This document shows positions 27,531-36,829 of a stretch of 64,000 nt of DNA, in pieces (the first letter of the stretch is position 1; each line of letters begins with the position of its first letter). A program made the position numbers and the translations under genes. The DNA comes from Vibrio owensii CAIM 1854 = LMG 25443 (GTDB lineage: Bacteria > Pseudomonadota > Gammaproteobacteria > Enterobacterales > Vibrionaceae): positions 62,001 to 126,000 of the forward strand of contig NZ_JPRD01000025.1 in assembly GCF_000817815.1 (NCBI RefSeq), given 5' to 3'. Below the pieces are notes generated by a model, which saw only the letters and a list, made by a program, of their open reading frames with translations, made no database searches and was not told the DNA's origin.

Positions 27531-29327
27531 TTAAGCGTGGGACTGAATGCCCCCATACAAGGTTTGATATAAGCCTTCTTGCTCAACGAGCTCACCATGG
27601 GTTCCTGTTTGCGTCACTCTTCCATCTTCAAGCACATAAATCAAATCGGCTTGTTTCACCGCAGATAAACGGTGGGCAACGATTAAAGTAGTTCGACCGC
27701 GTAAGAATTCAGTTAACGCCTTATGTAATGCCGCCTCTGTCGCGGTATCCAATGCAGACGTTGCTTCGTCTAGGATAACAAATTGTGGGTTACTCAGCAC
27801 CATGCGTGCGATTGCTAAACGCTGACGTTGGCCGCCTGACAAGCGGATACCATTACGCCCAATCTGTGTATCCAAACCGTGGCTAAGTTGAGAAATGACG
27901 TCTTGCAGCTGCGCCACTTCTAGGGCACGCCACAGTGACATTTCATCGAAGTCGCCACCGAGGGTGAGATTATGCCTCAAGGAGTCATTAAATAGTATAG
28001 GTTGTTGTAAAACCACGGCAATTTTGTCGCGTATCACTTCAAAACTAATGTCATCGGTCAGTTCATCATTAAAACGGATAGAACCTGCGTTTTGACGGTA
28101 AACACCAATCAACAGTTGAATCAGCGTGGATTTGCCACCACCACTTGCACCGACCAGGGCCACCTTCTTACCGGCAGGAATGTGTAAAGATAGATCGTCC
28201 AACACTTTGTTTTCGTTGTTGTATGAAAAATCGACATGTTCAATTTTTACATCAACTTCTCGATTTTCTTTGAAAGGATTTACTTTCGAAACAGGTCTAT
28301 GTTCTTCTTCCAATTCTAATAGGTCGTTAATACGCTTAAGCGCCGCTTTCGCACTGTACCAAGAGAATTGGATGCCCAAGAGTTCTTGTACCGGAGATAA
28401 CATAAACCACAGGTAACCAAACACAGCAAAAATTTGACCAATGGTGAGGTCACTGAACATCACCATTAACATGGCAACGGCGCGGAATAGCTCAAAACCA
28501 ATGAGAAAAAGAAGAAAAGAGACGCGACCAGCAGCTTCTGATTGCCAAGCGTATTTGTCGGCATCGATACGAACTTGGTCGGCACTGCCTTTGAGCTGCT
28601 GTAAGAATTCGCGTTCTTTGTTCGCTGCTCTCAATTGGTAAATGCCATCAAGCGTCTCAACCAGACGATTTTGGAAAATCTCAAAAGATTGGTTTTCCTT
28701 ACGCTTTAGGTGTTTCACCATACTTCCCAATTTACGAGAGAAGTAGATAACAATAGGGTTCACCAGAAGGATAAATAGACCGAGTCGCCAATCGAGCCAA
28801 AGCAGAACAATGGCAGTACCAATCACGGTTAGAAAGCTAATAATGAATTTCGCTAACGTAGAACCAATAAATTTATCAATGGTCTCAATGTCGGTGATAA
28901 GGTGAGCGTTGATGCCGCCGCTGCCTTTGGTTTCGTACTGACGAATGCTAATACGACCAAGTTTGTCGATCATCTTGCTGCGCATTTCAAAGGTGATGGT
29001 CTTTGAAACCAGTGTGAATTGTCGACTTTGAAGAATGTTGAAAGCTTGGCTGCCTGCTCGCATGAGTACAACCAAAAAGAGAGTAAAGAAGATATAACCC
29101 GTAGGTGTATGCCACGCCTCAGGTAAAACCGCGTTCATCGCTGCAAGGCCAGATGCCGGTTTGTCCAATAAGACTTCATCCACCATCAGAGGCATAAGAA
29201 GAGGGATTGGAACACTAATCAAGGTCGCAAGTACGGCTATCAAGTTCGCTAGAATCAGCTTGGACTTGTGCTTTTTCACTTGTGTTATCAACCAAGAACG
29301 GCTAATAGTGTCGTTTTTCGGATTCAT
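27531..29327 (-). CDS. ABC half-transporter, fused permease and ATPase
   Basis: 598-residue type IV ABC exporter half-molecule. The N-terminal part (about residues 20-320) holds six membrane segments. The ATPase carries Walker A GASGGGKST (393-401), signature LSGGQRQR, Walker B 'FVILDEATSALD' and the H-loop 'VAHRLSA'. It resembles lipid and peptide exporters (MdlB/MsbA type) and would work as a homodimer. Cargo cannot be inferred. It is the first gene of a run ending in letA and letB, and a lipid-related cargo is an attractive but unproven idea. Its start is about 90 bases from the divergent methionine sulfoxide reductase gene. Confidence 0.9.
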   Translation of the reverse strand: MNPKNDTISRSWLITQVKKHKSKLILANLIAVLATLISVPIPLLMPLMVDEVLLDKPASGLAAMNAVLPEAWHTPTGYIFFTLFLVVLMRAGSQAFNILQSRQFTLVSKTITFEMRSKMIDKLGRISIRQYETKGSGGINAHLITDIETIDKFIGSTLAKFIISFLTVIGTAIVLLWLDWRLGLFILLVNPIVIYFSRKLGSMVKHLKRKENQSFEIFQNRLVETLDGIYQLRAANKEREFLQQLKGSADQVRIDADKYAWQSEAAGRVSFLLFLIGFELFRAVAMLMVMFSDLTIGQIFAVFGYLWFMLSPVQELLGIQFSWYSAKAALKRINDLLELEEEHRPVSKVNPFKENREVDVKIEHVDFSYNNENKVLDDLSLHIPAGKKVALVGASGGGKSTLIQLLIGVYRQNAGSIRFNDELTDDISFEVIRDKIAVVLQQPILFNDSLRHNLTLGGDFDEMSLWRALEVAQLQDVISQLSHGLDTQIGRNGIRLSGGQRQRLAIARMVLSNPQFVILDEATSALDTATEAALHKALTEFLRGRTTLIVAHRLSAVKQADLIYVLEDGRVTQTGTHGELVEQEGLYQTLYGGIQSHA

Positions 29328-29419
29328 TGTAATTGAGAATAAGTCCTATTAAAAAGTAGGGCTGCATTGTAACGCCATACGATAAGAATGGAAGCCTAAA
29401 TAAAAAGTAGGAAGTTAAT

Positions 29420-29893
29420 ATGAACATAGAACAATACCAAAGACTTACCAAGCAAGCTGTTGCGCTGATCGAATCAGAAAAAGACTACATTGCAAACCTA
29501 GCGAACATTAGTTCTCTACTATTTATGGAGCTGGACGACCTAAACTGGGCTGGCTTCTACCTTAAGAAGGGAGACGAACTGGTTCTTGGTCCTTTCCAAG
29601 GCAAGCCAGCATGTGTTCGCATTCCAATGGGGCGTGGTGTCTGTGGTACGGCTGCACAAACTAACAGCGTACAAAGAGTATACGATGTACATGAGTTTGA
29701 AGGTCACATTGCTTGTGATGCAGCGAGCAATTCAGAAATTGTGATTCCTTTTACTATCAATGGGGAAGTGGCTGGCGTGTTGGATGTTGATAGTCCAAAT
29801 ATCGGCCGATTCAATGAAATTGACGAAGAAGGTCTCACTCATTTTATGGTTGAAGTAGAAAAGCTGCTTAATTCGCACGCTAACGACGCATAA
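29420..29893 (+). CDS. msrC: Free methionine-(R)-sulfoxide reductase (GAF domain, YebR family)
   Basis: 157-residue cytoplasmic GAF-fold enzyme that reduces free methionine-R-sulfoxide. Three cysteines at 65, 75 and 99 have the same spacing as the catalytic set of E. coli fRMsr (84, 94, 118). Motifs 'GFYL', '[24 protein letters not shown]' and 'LDVDSP' are typical. The start has GGAAG at proper spacing. It lies upstream of proQ, as in E. coli (yebR-proQ-prc). Confidence 0.94.
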   Translation: MNIEQYQRLTKQAVALIESEKDYIANLANISSLLFMELDDLNWAGFYLKKGDELVLGPFQGKPACVRIPMGRGVCGTAAQTNSVQRVYDVHEFEGHIACDAASNSEIVIPFTINGEVAGVLDVDSPNIGRFNEIDEEGLTHFMVEVEKLLNSHANDA

Positions 29894-29930
29894 ATTCGCC
29901 CTCGAGTGTGGTTTTTCCTTGGCATGTCAC

Positions 29931-29936
29931 TATAAT
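29931..29936 (+). promoter_or_regulatory. Probable -10 element of the proQ promoter
   Basis: TATAAT lies 56 bases before the proQ ATG. No good -35 sits 17 bp upstream. A GCGGAAATCCGC hairpin (about 29963-29974) lies in the resulting leader. Confidence 0.4.
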
Positions 29937-29991
29937 ACGAGAATATTTTTTCTTAATGCTTCGCGGAAATCCGCTCAAACCAGGAACCCTC

Positions 29992-30618
29992 ATGACTGAA
30001 AAGTTAAAAAACAGCAAAGAAGTTATCGCATACATTGCTGAATGTTTCCCTAAGTGCTTTACTTTAGAAGGTGAAGCAAAGCCTCTGAAAATTGGTATTT
30101 TTCAAGATCTTGCGGAACGTCTAAATGAAGACGAAAAAGTAAGCAAAACTCAGCTTCGTGCAGCGTTAAGACAGTACACTTCATCATGGCGTTACCTACA
30201 CGGTGTAAAACCAGGTGCAGTACGTGTTGATCTAGATGGCAACCCATGTGGCGAGCTAGAAGAAGAACACGTAGAACACGCTAAAGCGACACTTGCTGAA
30301 AGCAAAGCGAAAGTTCAAGCTCGTCGTAAAGAACAAGCTCAGAAAGCTCGTGAAGAGGGTAAGGCGAAAGCGAAACCTGCGGCGAAAAAGCCTCAACAGC
30401 CTCGTCGTGCTAACAAACCAAAAGTACAAAAAGAAAGTAAGCCTGTAGAAACACGCGCGCTAAACGCTGACGAGATCACAATCGGCAACGCAGTAAACGT
30501 GAACATGGGCAAAGGAAACATGGCTGCGACCATTGTTGAAGTCAATAAGGAAGATGTACGTGTTCAACTTGCTAACGGCCTACAAATGGTTGTGAAAGCG
30601 GAGCACTTGCGCGCATAA
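29992..30618 (+). CDS. proQ: RNA chaperone ProQ
   Basis: 208-residue RNA chaperone. The FinO-like RNA-binding domain spans about residues 1-120 and includes '[28 protein letters not shown]' and '[29 protein letters not shown]'. A basic Lys/Arg/Ala-rich linker (about 120-155) follows, then a Tudor-like C-terminal domain ('[43 protein letters not shown]'). ProQ binds structured sRNAs and mRNA 3' ends; in E. coli it also sustains ProP levels. I chose the ATG at 29992 for the CCAGGAA motif before it and the family N-terminus. prc follows after 17 bases, so they are cotranscribed. Confidence 0.96.
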   Translation: MTEKLKNSKEVIAYIAECFPKCFTLEGEAKPLKIGIFQDLAERLNEDEKVSKTQLRAALRQYTSSWRYLHGVKPGAVRVDLDGNPCGELEEEHVEHAKATLAESKAKVQARRKEQAQKAREEGKAKAKPAAKKPQQPRRANKPKVQKESKPVETRALNADEITIGNAVNVNMGKGNMAATIVEVNKEDVRVQLANGLQMVVKAEHLRA

Positions 30619-30635
30619 GGGAGATACTCCTACGC

Positions 30636-32630
30636 ATGAATTGCCGTTCAAAAGTGACACTGATTGCTGCTAGCTTCTGGCTAGCAGCATCAGCTCAGGC
30701 TCTAGAAGCCAAACTAAACAAAGATGATTTGCCGGTTCTTGCTCCTGAAGTTCAGCATGAAACAGCCAGCAAACGAGTGACTTCTCGATTTACCCGCTCT
30801 CATTATAAGCACTTCAATCTGAATGATGATTTCTCCAAAGCGATCTTTGAACGCTATGTAGAAATGCTTGATTACAATAGAAATATTTTTACTCAAGCCG
30901 ATATCGATTCTTTCAAAGATTGGTCAATTAGCCTTGATGATCAGCTTAAAGCTGGCAACAACAAGATTGCATTTGATGTTTATAACCTTTCGATGCAGAA
31001 GCGTTTTGACCGTTTTGCCTACGCACTGACTCTACTCGATAAAGAAATCAAGTTTGATACTGACGAATCTATCGAACTGGATCGTTCTGAGGCCGCATGG
31101 CCTAAAAACGAAGCCGAGCTAAATGAGTTATGGCGCAAACGTGTTAAATACGATGCTCTAAACCTTAAAATGACTGGTAAAGAATGGCCAGAAATCAAAG
31201 AGGTTTTAGAGAAGCGTTACAACAACGCGATGAAACGCATTACGCAAACTCGCAACGAAGATGCTTTCCAACTTTACATGAATGCTTTCGCTCGTGAAGT
31301 TGATCCGCACACTAGCTACTTATCTCCTCGAAATGCAGAACAATTCCAATCAGAGATGAATTTGTCTCTTGAAGGTATTGGTGCCGTACTTCAAATGACC
31401 GATGACTACACAGTGATTCGATCTTTGGTTGCCGGCGGTCCTGCTTCTAAGAGCAAACAGTTGGGCGAGGGTGACCGCATCATCGGTGTTGGTCAAGATG
31501 GCGAAGAAGTTGTCGATGTCATTGGTTGGCGTCTTGATGACGTCGTTCAGTTAATCAAAGGCCCTAAGGGAACCAAAGTTAACCTACAAGTCTTGCCAGA
31601 AGGCAAAGATGCAAAGAGTTACGTTGTCACTATTGTTCGTGACAAAGTTCGCTTAGAAGACCGCGCGGTTAAATCTGAAATCATCGAAAAAGACGGTAAA
31701 AAGATTGGTGTTCTTGAAGTTCCAAGCTTCTACGTTGGTCTCTCGAAAGATACAGACAAACTGCTTGCTGAACTAAAAGCCAAGAACGTTGATGGCGTGA
31801 TCGTTGATTTACGAAACAACGGTGGTGGTGCATTGACAGAAGCAACCGCTTTAACAGGTCTCTTTATTAAAGAGGGCCCGGTTGTTCAAGTTCGTGATAG
31901 CTACGGACGTATCAAGGTAAATGCAGATACCGATGGCCAAATAAGTTACGACGGCCCGCTAACTGTATTGATCAACCGTTACAGTGCTTCAGCGTCTGAG
32001 ATCTTTGCGGCAGCAATGCAGGATTATAACCGTGCGATTATTCTTGGCGAAAACTCTTTCGGCAAGGGTACCGTTCAGCAACATCGTTCACTGAACCATA
32101 TCTACGATCTTTTCGATAAAGAGCTTGGTTATGTTCAATACACGATTCAGAAGTTCTACCGCATTGATGGTGGTAGTACTCAGAACCGCGGTGTTGCACC
32201 AGACATCGCTTATCCAACGCCAGTTGAGCCAAGCGAAACAGGTGAAAGTGTTGAAGATAACGCGTTGCCTTGGGATAGCATTGATAAAGCAAAATATCAG
32301 ACGTTCCCAAGTAACGACGCACTTGTGACTCAACTGACTGAACTTCACAACAAACGTATCGCAGATGAAATGGAATTCCGCTTCATCAAAGAAGATATTG
32401 AGAAGTACCGTAAAGAGAAAGACGATAACTTATTGTCTCTTAACGAGAAAGTTCGTGAAGATGAATCGGATAAAGCCGAGGCTCTACGTCTAGAGCGCAT
32501 CAATGAACGTCAAGCTGCAATGGGTAAAGAACCATTCAAAACGCTTGATGATGTGCCAAAAGATTACGAAGCACCAGACGTTTATCTAGATGAATCCGTT
32601 GCTGTTATGGTCGATATGCTGAAAAGCTAA
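30636..32630 (+). CDS. prc: Tail-specific protease Prc (Tsp)
   Basis: 664-residue periplasmic serine protease of the S41 family. It begins with a signal peptide (cleavage near residue 22, after 'AQA'). A helical N-terminal domain is followed by a PDZ domain near residues 235-320 ('GIGAVLQMTDDYTVIRSLVAGGPASKS') and the catalytic core. The Ser-Lys dyad is Ser452 (SASASE) and Lys477 (NSFGKGTVQ), at the family positions. Prc trims C-termini, for example of FtsI, and regulates peptidoglycan endopeptidases with NlpI. It is translated just after proQ and ends at a strong terminator. Confidence 0.97.
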   Translation: MNCRSKVTLIAASFWLAASAQALEAKLNKDDLPVLAPEVQHETASKRVTSRFTRSHYKHFNLNDDFSKAIFERYVEMLDYNRNIFTQADIDSFKDWSISLDDQLKAGNNKIAFDVYNLSMQKRFDRFAYALTLLDKEIKFDTDESIELDRSEAAWPKNEAELNELWRKRVKYDALNLKMTGKEWPEIKEVLEKRYNNAMKRITQTRNEDAFQLYMNAFAREVDPHTSYLSPRNAEQFQSEMNLSLEGIGAVLQMTDDYTVIRSLVAGGPASKSKQLGEGDRIIGVGQDGEEVVDVIGWRLDDVVQLIKGPKGTKVNLQVLPEGKDAKSYVVTIVRDKVRLEDRAVKSEIIEKDGKKIGVLEVPSFYVGLSKDTDKLLAELKAKNVDGVIVDLRNNGGGALTEATALTGLFIKEGPVVQVRDSYGRIKVNADTDGQISYDGPLTVLINRYSASASEIFAAAMQDYNRAIILGENSFGKGTVQQHRSLNHIYDLFDKELGYVQYTIQKFYRIDGGSTQNRGVAPDIAYPTPVEPSETGESVEDNALPWDSIDKAKYQTFPSNDALVTQLTELHNKRIADEMEFRFIKEDIEKYRKEKDDNLLSLNEKVREDESDKAEALRLERINERQAAMGKEPFKTLDDVPKDYEAPDVYLDESVAVMVDMLKS

Positions 32631-32664
32631 TAATTCTGTCATAATGACTAACAATTCTGTGTAT

Positions 32665-32698
32665 TAAGAGCGAGTCATAGCGACTCGCTCTTTTTTTT
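32665..32698 (+). terminator. Intrinsic terminator of proQ-prc
   Basis: AAGAGCGAGTC and GACTCGCTCTT form an 11-bp stem with a 5-base loop, followed by eight T in all. Confidence 0.95.
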
Positions 32699-32840
32699 AT
32701 GTGTATTTACCACTATGTTCAAACTGAATTCGGTGAATCCTACGCTTAATTTTCTCCAACAAATTACGTGATGTAGATCAAATATTTCGCGAAAACGAGA
32801 TCTAGCACCTAAGCTAAAAGAAAACGATAAGGATACCGTT

Positions 32841-33506
32841 ATGAAATGGTTCATTATTTTACTTAGCTTTTGCTGCTTTAGTGTTTCTAGTGCGGAAACC
32901 AACAAGGAAGACGAACTCAGTCACTTCGACACCCCGTTTTTGATCGGCGATTGGTACTTGATGAATCCCAACCCGGAAGAATCATCCGAGAATTTCCGTG
33001 CTATCAAATTGACCTTGGGTTCTGATTACACCTTTTCGATCGATATACAGAAAAAAGACTACTCAATAGACCATTGGGAAGGGATGTATAACGCCAATGA
33101 AGACACCATTGTTCTTGGTTTGAATACAGATGAACCGCAAATTTATGCATATCGAAACAATCACAACACACTAGATTTGAACGGTGTGACCTTCACAAAA
33201 GGACTATCAAATGCGCTTGCTGGCATTTGGTCCAGTTCACAAGTCGGTGGCGATGGTATGCTCGCCAATAACATCAATCAGATGGATTTGATTCTACAAC
33301 CTGACTTTGTGTTTATGTTCCGTGTCGCGAACGATGAAGGTGAGGAGTCTGTCAAGCAGGGCGTGTTCTACACCGAGGGGGAACATTTGGTTCTTTTGTA
33401 TGAAAACGGTGAACATGGTACGCGTTATGTACTCAATCAAAATGAGCTTACGATTAAGGATTCCAACGGTGATATGTACGCGGTTCTCAACCGAGTGACA
33501 CCCTAA
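32841..33506 (+). CDS. Exported protein of unknown function (221 aa)
   Basis: I do not recognise the family. A signal peptide is clear ('MKWFIILLSFCCFSVSSA', cleavage near residue 18). The mature protein is acidic and beta-rich, with repeated short motifs around Trp/Gly. The segments 'GDWYLMNPNPEE...', 'IWSSSQVGGDG' and 'GVFYTEGEHLVLLYENG' suggest a two-part beta-barrel or lipocalin-like fold. It is periplasmic or secreted. GATAAGGATAC precedes the start and a terminator follows, so it is a single-gene unit. Confidence 0.78.
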   Translation: MKWFIILLSFCCFSVSSAETNKEDELSHFDTPFLIGDWYLMNPNPEESSENFRAIKLTLGSDYTFSIDIQKKDYSIDHWEGMYNANEDTIVLGLNTDEPQIYAYRNNHNTLDLNGVTFTKGLSNALAGIWSSSQVGGDGMLANNINQMDLILQPDFVFMFRVANDEGEESVKQGVFYTEGEHLVLLYENGEHGTRYVLNQNELTIKDSNGDMYAVLNRVTP

Positions 33507-33583
33507 ATGATTCATCATCATTATTTCACGCTAGGTTATTAATAGTGAAATGTTCTGATGTTGATTAAATGTTAAACAGAAAG

Positions 33584-33615
33584 CGGAGCTAAGCCACTAA
33601 AAGCTCCGTTTTTTT
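33584..33615 (+). terminator. Intrinsic terminator
   Basis: CGGAGCT (33584-33590) and AGCTCCG (33602-33608) form the stem, followed by seven T. It ends the transcript of the exported protein gene. Confidence 0.88.
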
Positions 33616-33632
33616 ATATAAAGACTTGTATT

Positions 33633-33716
33633 CTGATACCACAACCCCTACAAATAGCTTATATCGTGATACCAGTAAGAGGTGTTTGAGCCTCTAGTCC
33701 TGGTATTTTTGTGGTT
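33633..33716 (+). promoter_or_regulatory. Nested hairpin leader before pepN, possible attenuator
   Basis: ATACCAG (33669-33675) pairs with CTGGTAT (33700-33706), enclosing a second stem GAGG/CCTC (33679-33682 with 33691-33694), followed by TTTT. An upstream segment ACCACAA (33638-33644) can pair with TTGTGGT (33709-33715), which would compete with the T-run side. The whole lies 23 bases before the pepN start. Confidence 0.5.
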
Positions 33717-33738
33717 CTATATACAAGGATATATGGAC

Positions 33739-36345
33739 ATGTCTCAAGCTCCCCAAGCGAAATATCGCAAAGATTACAAATCGCCATCTCATGCCATCAC
33801 GGACATTGACTTGACGTTTGATCTTTATGACAACGACACGATCGTTACAGCAGTATCAAAAGTAGTTCAAAAGGGTGAATCAACCACATTGGAACTCGAC
33901 GGTGAAGGGCTAGAGCTACGCTCCGTAAAAGTAAACGGTGAAGATTGGGCTCACCATGAAGTAAAAGAAGCCTCTTTAGTGCTTACCGATTTGCCTGCGG
34001 AATTTGATTTAGAAATCGTTACTAAGATTGACCCGGAAGCAAACACTGCACTTGAAGGCCTTTACAAATCAGGTGGTGCGTTCTGTACGCAGTGTGAAGC
34101 AGAAGGCTTCCGTCGTATTACTTACTACCTAGACCGTCCAGACGTTCTTGCGAAATACACAACAAAAGTGATCGCAGACAAAGCCGTGTATCCATACCTA
34201 TTAAGCAATGGTAACCGCGTAGCTGAAGGTGAGGTAGAAAATGGTCGTCATTGGGTTCAATGGCAAGACCCACACCCAAAACCAGCTTACTTGTTCGCAT
34301 TAGTAGCCGGTGATTTCGATGTACTACGTGATAAATACACAACCACATCAGGTCGTGAAGTAGACCTAGAAATCTTTGTCGACAAAGGCAACCTAGATCG
34401 TGCTGGTCATGCGATGACTTCACTTATCAACTCAATGAAGTGGGATGAAGACCGCTTTGGTCTTGAGTATGACCTAGATATTTACATGATCGTGGCTGTT
34501 GATTTCTTCAACATGGGCGCGATGGAAAACAAAGGTCTAAACATCTTCAACTCGAAGTTTGTCCTTGCGAATGAAAAAACCGCGACTGACCGTGAATACC
34601 TTGGTATTGAGGCGGTAATCGGTCACGAATACTTCCACAACTGGACGGGTAACCGCGTGACTTGTCGTGACTGGTTCCAACTGAGTTTGAAAGAAGGCCT
34701 AACGGTATTCCGCGATCAAGAGTTCTCATCTGATCTTGGTTCACGTGCAGTAAACCGCATCGACAACGTTCGCATTATTCGCGGTCCTCAATTCGCGGAA
34801 GATTCAAGCCCAATGTCACACCCAATTCGTCCGGATAAAGTTATTGAAATGAATAACTTCTACACGCTAACCGTGTACGAAAAGGGCAGCGAAGTGATCC
34901 GCATGTATCATACGCTACTTGGCGAAGAAGGTTTCCAAAAAGGTATGAAACTGTACTTCGAGCGTCATGATGGTACTGCAGCAACGTGTGAAGATTTCGT
35001 TTCTGCAATGGAAGACGCAACGGGCGTTGACCTTAAGCAATTCCGCTTATGGTACAGCCAGTCTGGTACGCCAACACTTCGTGTAAACAGTGAATACAAT
35101 GCGGAAGCAAAAACTTACGCACTAACGGTTGAGCAATTTACTGAAGCAACGCACGACCAAGCAGAAAAACAAGCGCTACATATTCCATTCGATATTGAGC
35201 TATACGCGCAAAACGGTGACGTGATTCCACTGGTTATCAACGGTGAATCGGTACACAACGTTCTGGACGTGAAGCAAGACAAGCAGACTTTCGTATTCGA
35301 AAACGTCGCAGAACAGCCAGTGCCATCATTGCTTCGTGAGTTCTCTGCACCGGTTAAATTGGAATACGATTACAGCGATGATGAGCTGATCTTCTTGATG
35401 AAGCACGCAACGAACGATTTTGCGCGTTGGGATGCAAGCCAAATGCTGCTAGCGAAGTACATTCGTCAAAACGTAACCAACGTTCAAGCAGGCGGTGAGG
35501 TTAAGCTATCAGAAGACTTAATCGATGCATTCCGTGGCGTGTTACTTGATGCGAATCTTGAGCCAGCGTTTATCGCACAAGTTCTGTCTTTACCTTCAAT
35601 TAACGAAATCACTGGTTGGTACAAGCAGATTGATATTGATGCGGTAGATACGGTACTGAATGACATTACAGTGTCACTTTCTAAAGAGCTAGAAGATGAA
35701 CTGAGTGCCACCTACCACGCATTGAACCAAGCAGAGTACAGCATTGATCACGACGTTATTGGCAAACGAGCTTTGCGTAACCAATGTCTGCAGTTCCTAG
35801 CTCATACAGAGAAGGGTAACGAACTAGCTAAAGCGCAATACGAGTCATCAAACAACATGACTGATACGATTGCGGCAATGAGTGCAGCAAACAATGCGCA
35901 ACTTGCATGTCGTGAAGCCCTAATGGCTGACTACAGTGACAAGTGGAAGCACGATGGTCTGGTTATGGACAAATGGTTTGTTCTTCAGGGCAGCAACCCA
36001 GTTGAAAACGCACTTGAGAAAGTGAAAGAAACCATGAGCCACGAAGCATTTAGCTTGAAGAACCCGAACCGTACGCGTAGCTTGATTGGTTCTTTCTTAA
36101 ACGCAAACCCAGTGCGCTTCCATGATAAATCAGGCTCTGGCTACCAGTTTGCTGGTGAGATCCTTCGTCAGTTGAACGATACCAACCCACAAGTGGCGTC
36201 TCGTATGATCGATCCTCTATTGAAGTTCCGTAAATACGATGAAGGTCGCCAAGCCCTTATCCGTGCAGAGCTTGAAAAGCTTAAAGCGATGGACAATTTA
36301 GCGAAAGACCTATTCGAAAAAGTGACTAAAGCACTAGACGAATAA
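33739..36345 (+). CDS. pepN: Aminopeptidase N (M1 family)
   Basis: 868-residue cytoplasmic zinc aminopeptidase that removes N-terminal residues from peptides. It has the substrate motif GAMEN at residues 260-264. Zinc ligands His296 and His300 with the general base Glu297 are in HEYFH, and the third ligand is Glu319. These are the E. coli PepN positions less one. The four-domain family length (870) is matched. I chose the ATG at 33739 because AAGGAT lies about ten bases before it. An ATG six bases earlier is possible, and the longer reading to 33682 is unlike the family. Confidence 0.96.
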   Translation: MSQAPQAKYRKDYKSPSHAITDIDLTFDLYDNDTIVTAVSKVVQKGESTTLELDGEGLELRSVKVNGEDWAHHEVKEASLVLTDLPAEFDLEIVTKIDPEANTALEGLYKSGGAFCTQCEAEGFRRITYYLDRPDVLAKYTTKVIADKAVYPYLLSNGNRVAEGEVENGRHWVQWQDPHPKPAYLFALVAGDFDVLRDKYTTTSGREVDLEIFVDKGNLDRAGHAMTSLINSMKWDEDRFGLEYDLDIYMIVAVDFFNMGAMENKGLNIFNSKFVLANEKTATDREYLGIEAVIGHEYFHNWTGNRVTCRDWFQLSLKEGLTVFRDQEFSSDLGSRAVNRIDNVRIIRGPQFAEDSSPMSHPIRPDKVIEMNNFYTLTVYEKGSEVIRMYHTLLGEEGFQKGMKLYFERHDGTAATCEDFVSAMEDATGVDLKQFRLWYSQSGTPTLRVNSEYNAEAKTYALTVEQFTEATHDQAEKQALHIPFDIELYAQNGDVIPLVINGESVHNVLDVKQDKQTFVFENVAEQPVPSLLREFSAPVKLEYDYSDDELIFLMKHATNDFARWDASQMLLAKYIRQNVTNVQAGGEVKLSEDLIDAFRGVLLDANLEPAFIAQVLSLPSINEITGWYKQIDIDAVDTVLNDITVSLSKELEDELSATYHALNQAEYSIDHDVIGKRALRNQCLQFLAHTEKGNELAKAQYESSNNMTDTIAAMSAANNAQLACREALMADYSDKWKHDGLVMDKWFVLQGSNPVENALEKVKETMSHEAFSLKNPNRTRSLIGSFLNANPVRFHDKSGSGYQFAGEILRQLNDTNPQVASRMIDPLLKFRKYDEGRQALIRAELEKLKAMDNLAKDLFEKVTKALDE

Positions 36346-36356
36346 TCGACAAAAGA

Positions 36357-36391
36357 ATAGGGTGGTCGTTATGATCACCCTAGTTTTTTGT
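36357..36391 (+). terminator. Intrinsic terminator of pepN
   Basis: TAGGGTG (36358-36364) and CACCCTA (36376-36382) pair, extended by three more inner pairs, followed by six T. Confidence 0.88.
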
Positions 36392-36411
36392 TCTGACAAT
36401 AGTCCATTCTC

Positions 36412-36630
36412 ATGAACCAGTATTACTTCTCTCTCAACATCTCTTATCAAACATTTCTTTCACACTATTCCGGCGCCGCAAGTTCGGTACAAGTCATTAC
36501 TGACAATGGTTTGAGAGTGCAACTAGATGCATCAAAATTTAGACCATTTCTTAGTCAATTAGGCGTTAGAGGTCGTTTTAGACTCACAACTGACCAAAAT
36601 AATAAGTTTCTAAAGTTAGAAACTCTGTGA
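36412..36630 (+). CDS. DUF2835 family small protein
   Basis: 72 residues beginning 'MNQYYFSLNISYQTFLSHYSG' and ending 'FRPFLSQLGVRGRFRLTTDQNNKFLKLE', the pattern of DUF2835. It is a small beta-rich cytoplasmic protein without known function. It lies between the pepN terminator and gdhB. Confidence 0.82.
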   Translation: MNQYYFSLNISYQTFLSHYSGAASSVQVITDNGLRVQLDASKFRPFLSQLGVRGRFRLTTDQNNKFLKLETL

Positions 36631-36829
36631 TGCCTGATATTCCTAGTGAGTTAAACAGGAATCTTAGTCACATAATCAAACATTTCACCTCTTACCACTG
36701 CGAATTTTTGTTAAACATTTGTAATTATGCTTTTACAATAAGTGCATGCATTACCTATGCTTAGTTTCGAGGCTAAAACCCGAAGTTAAGTCCCCCTACA
36801 AAACAACAATTCTAATGTGGAGTGTGAAT

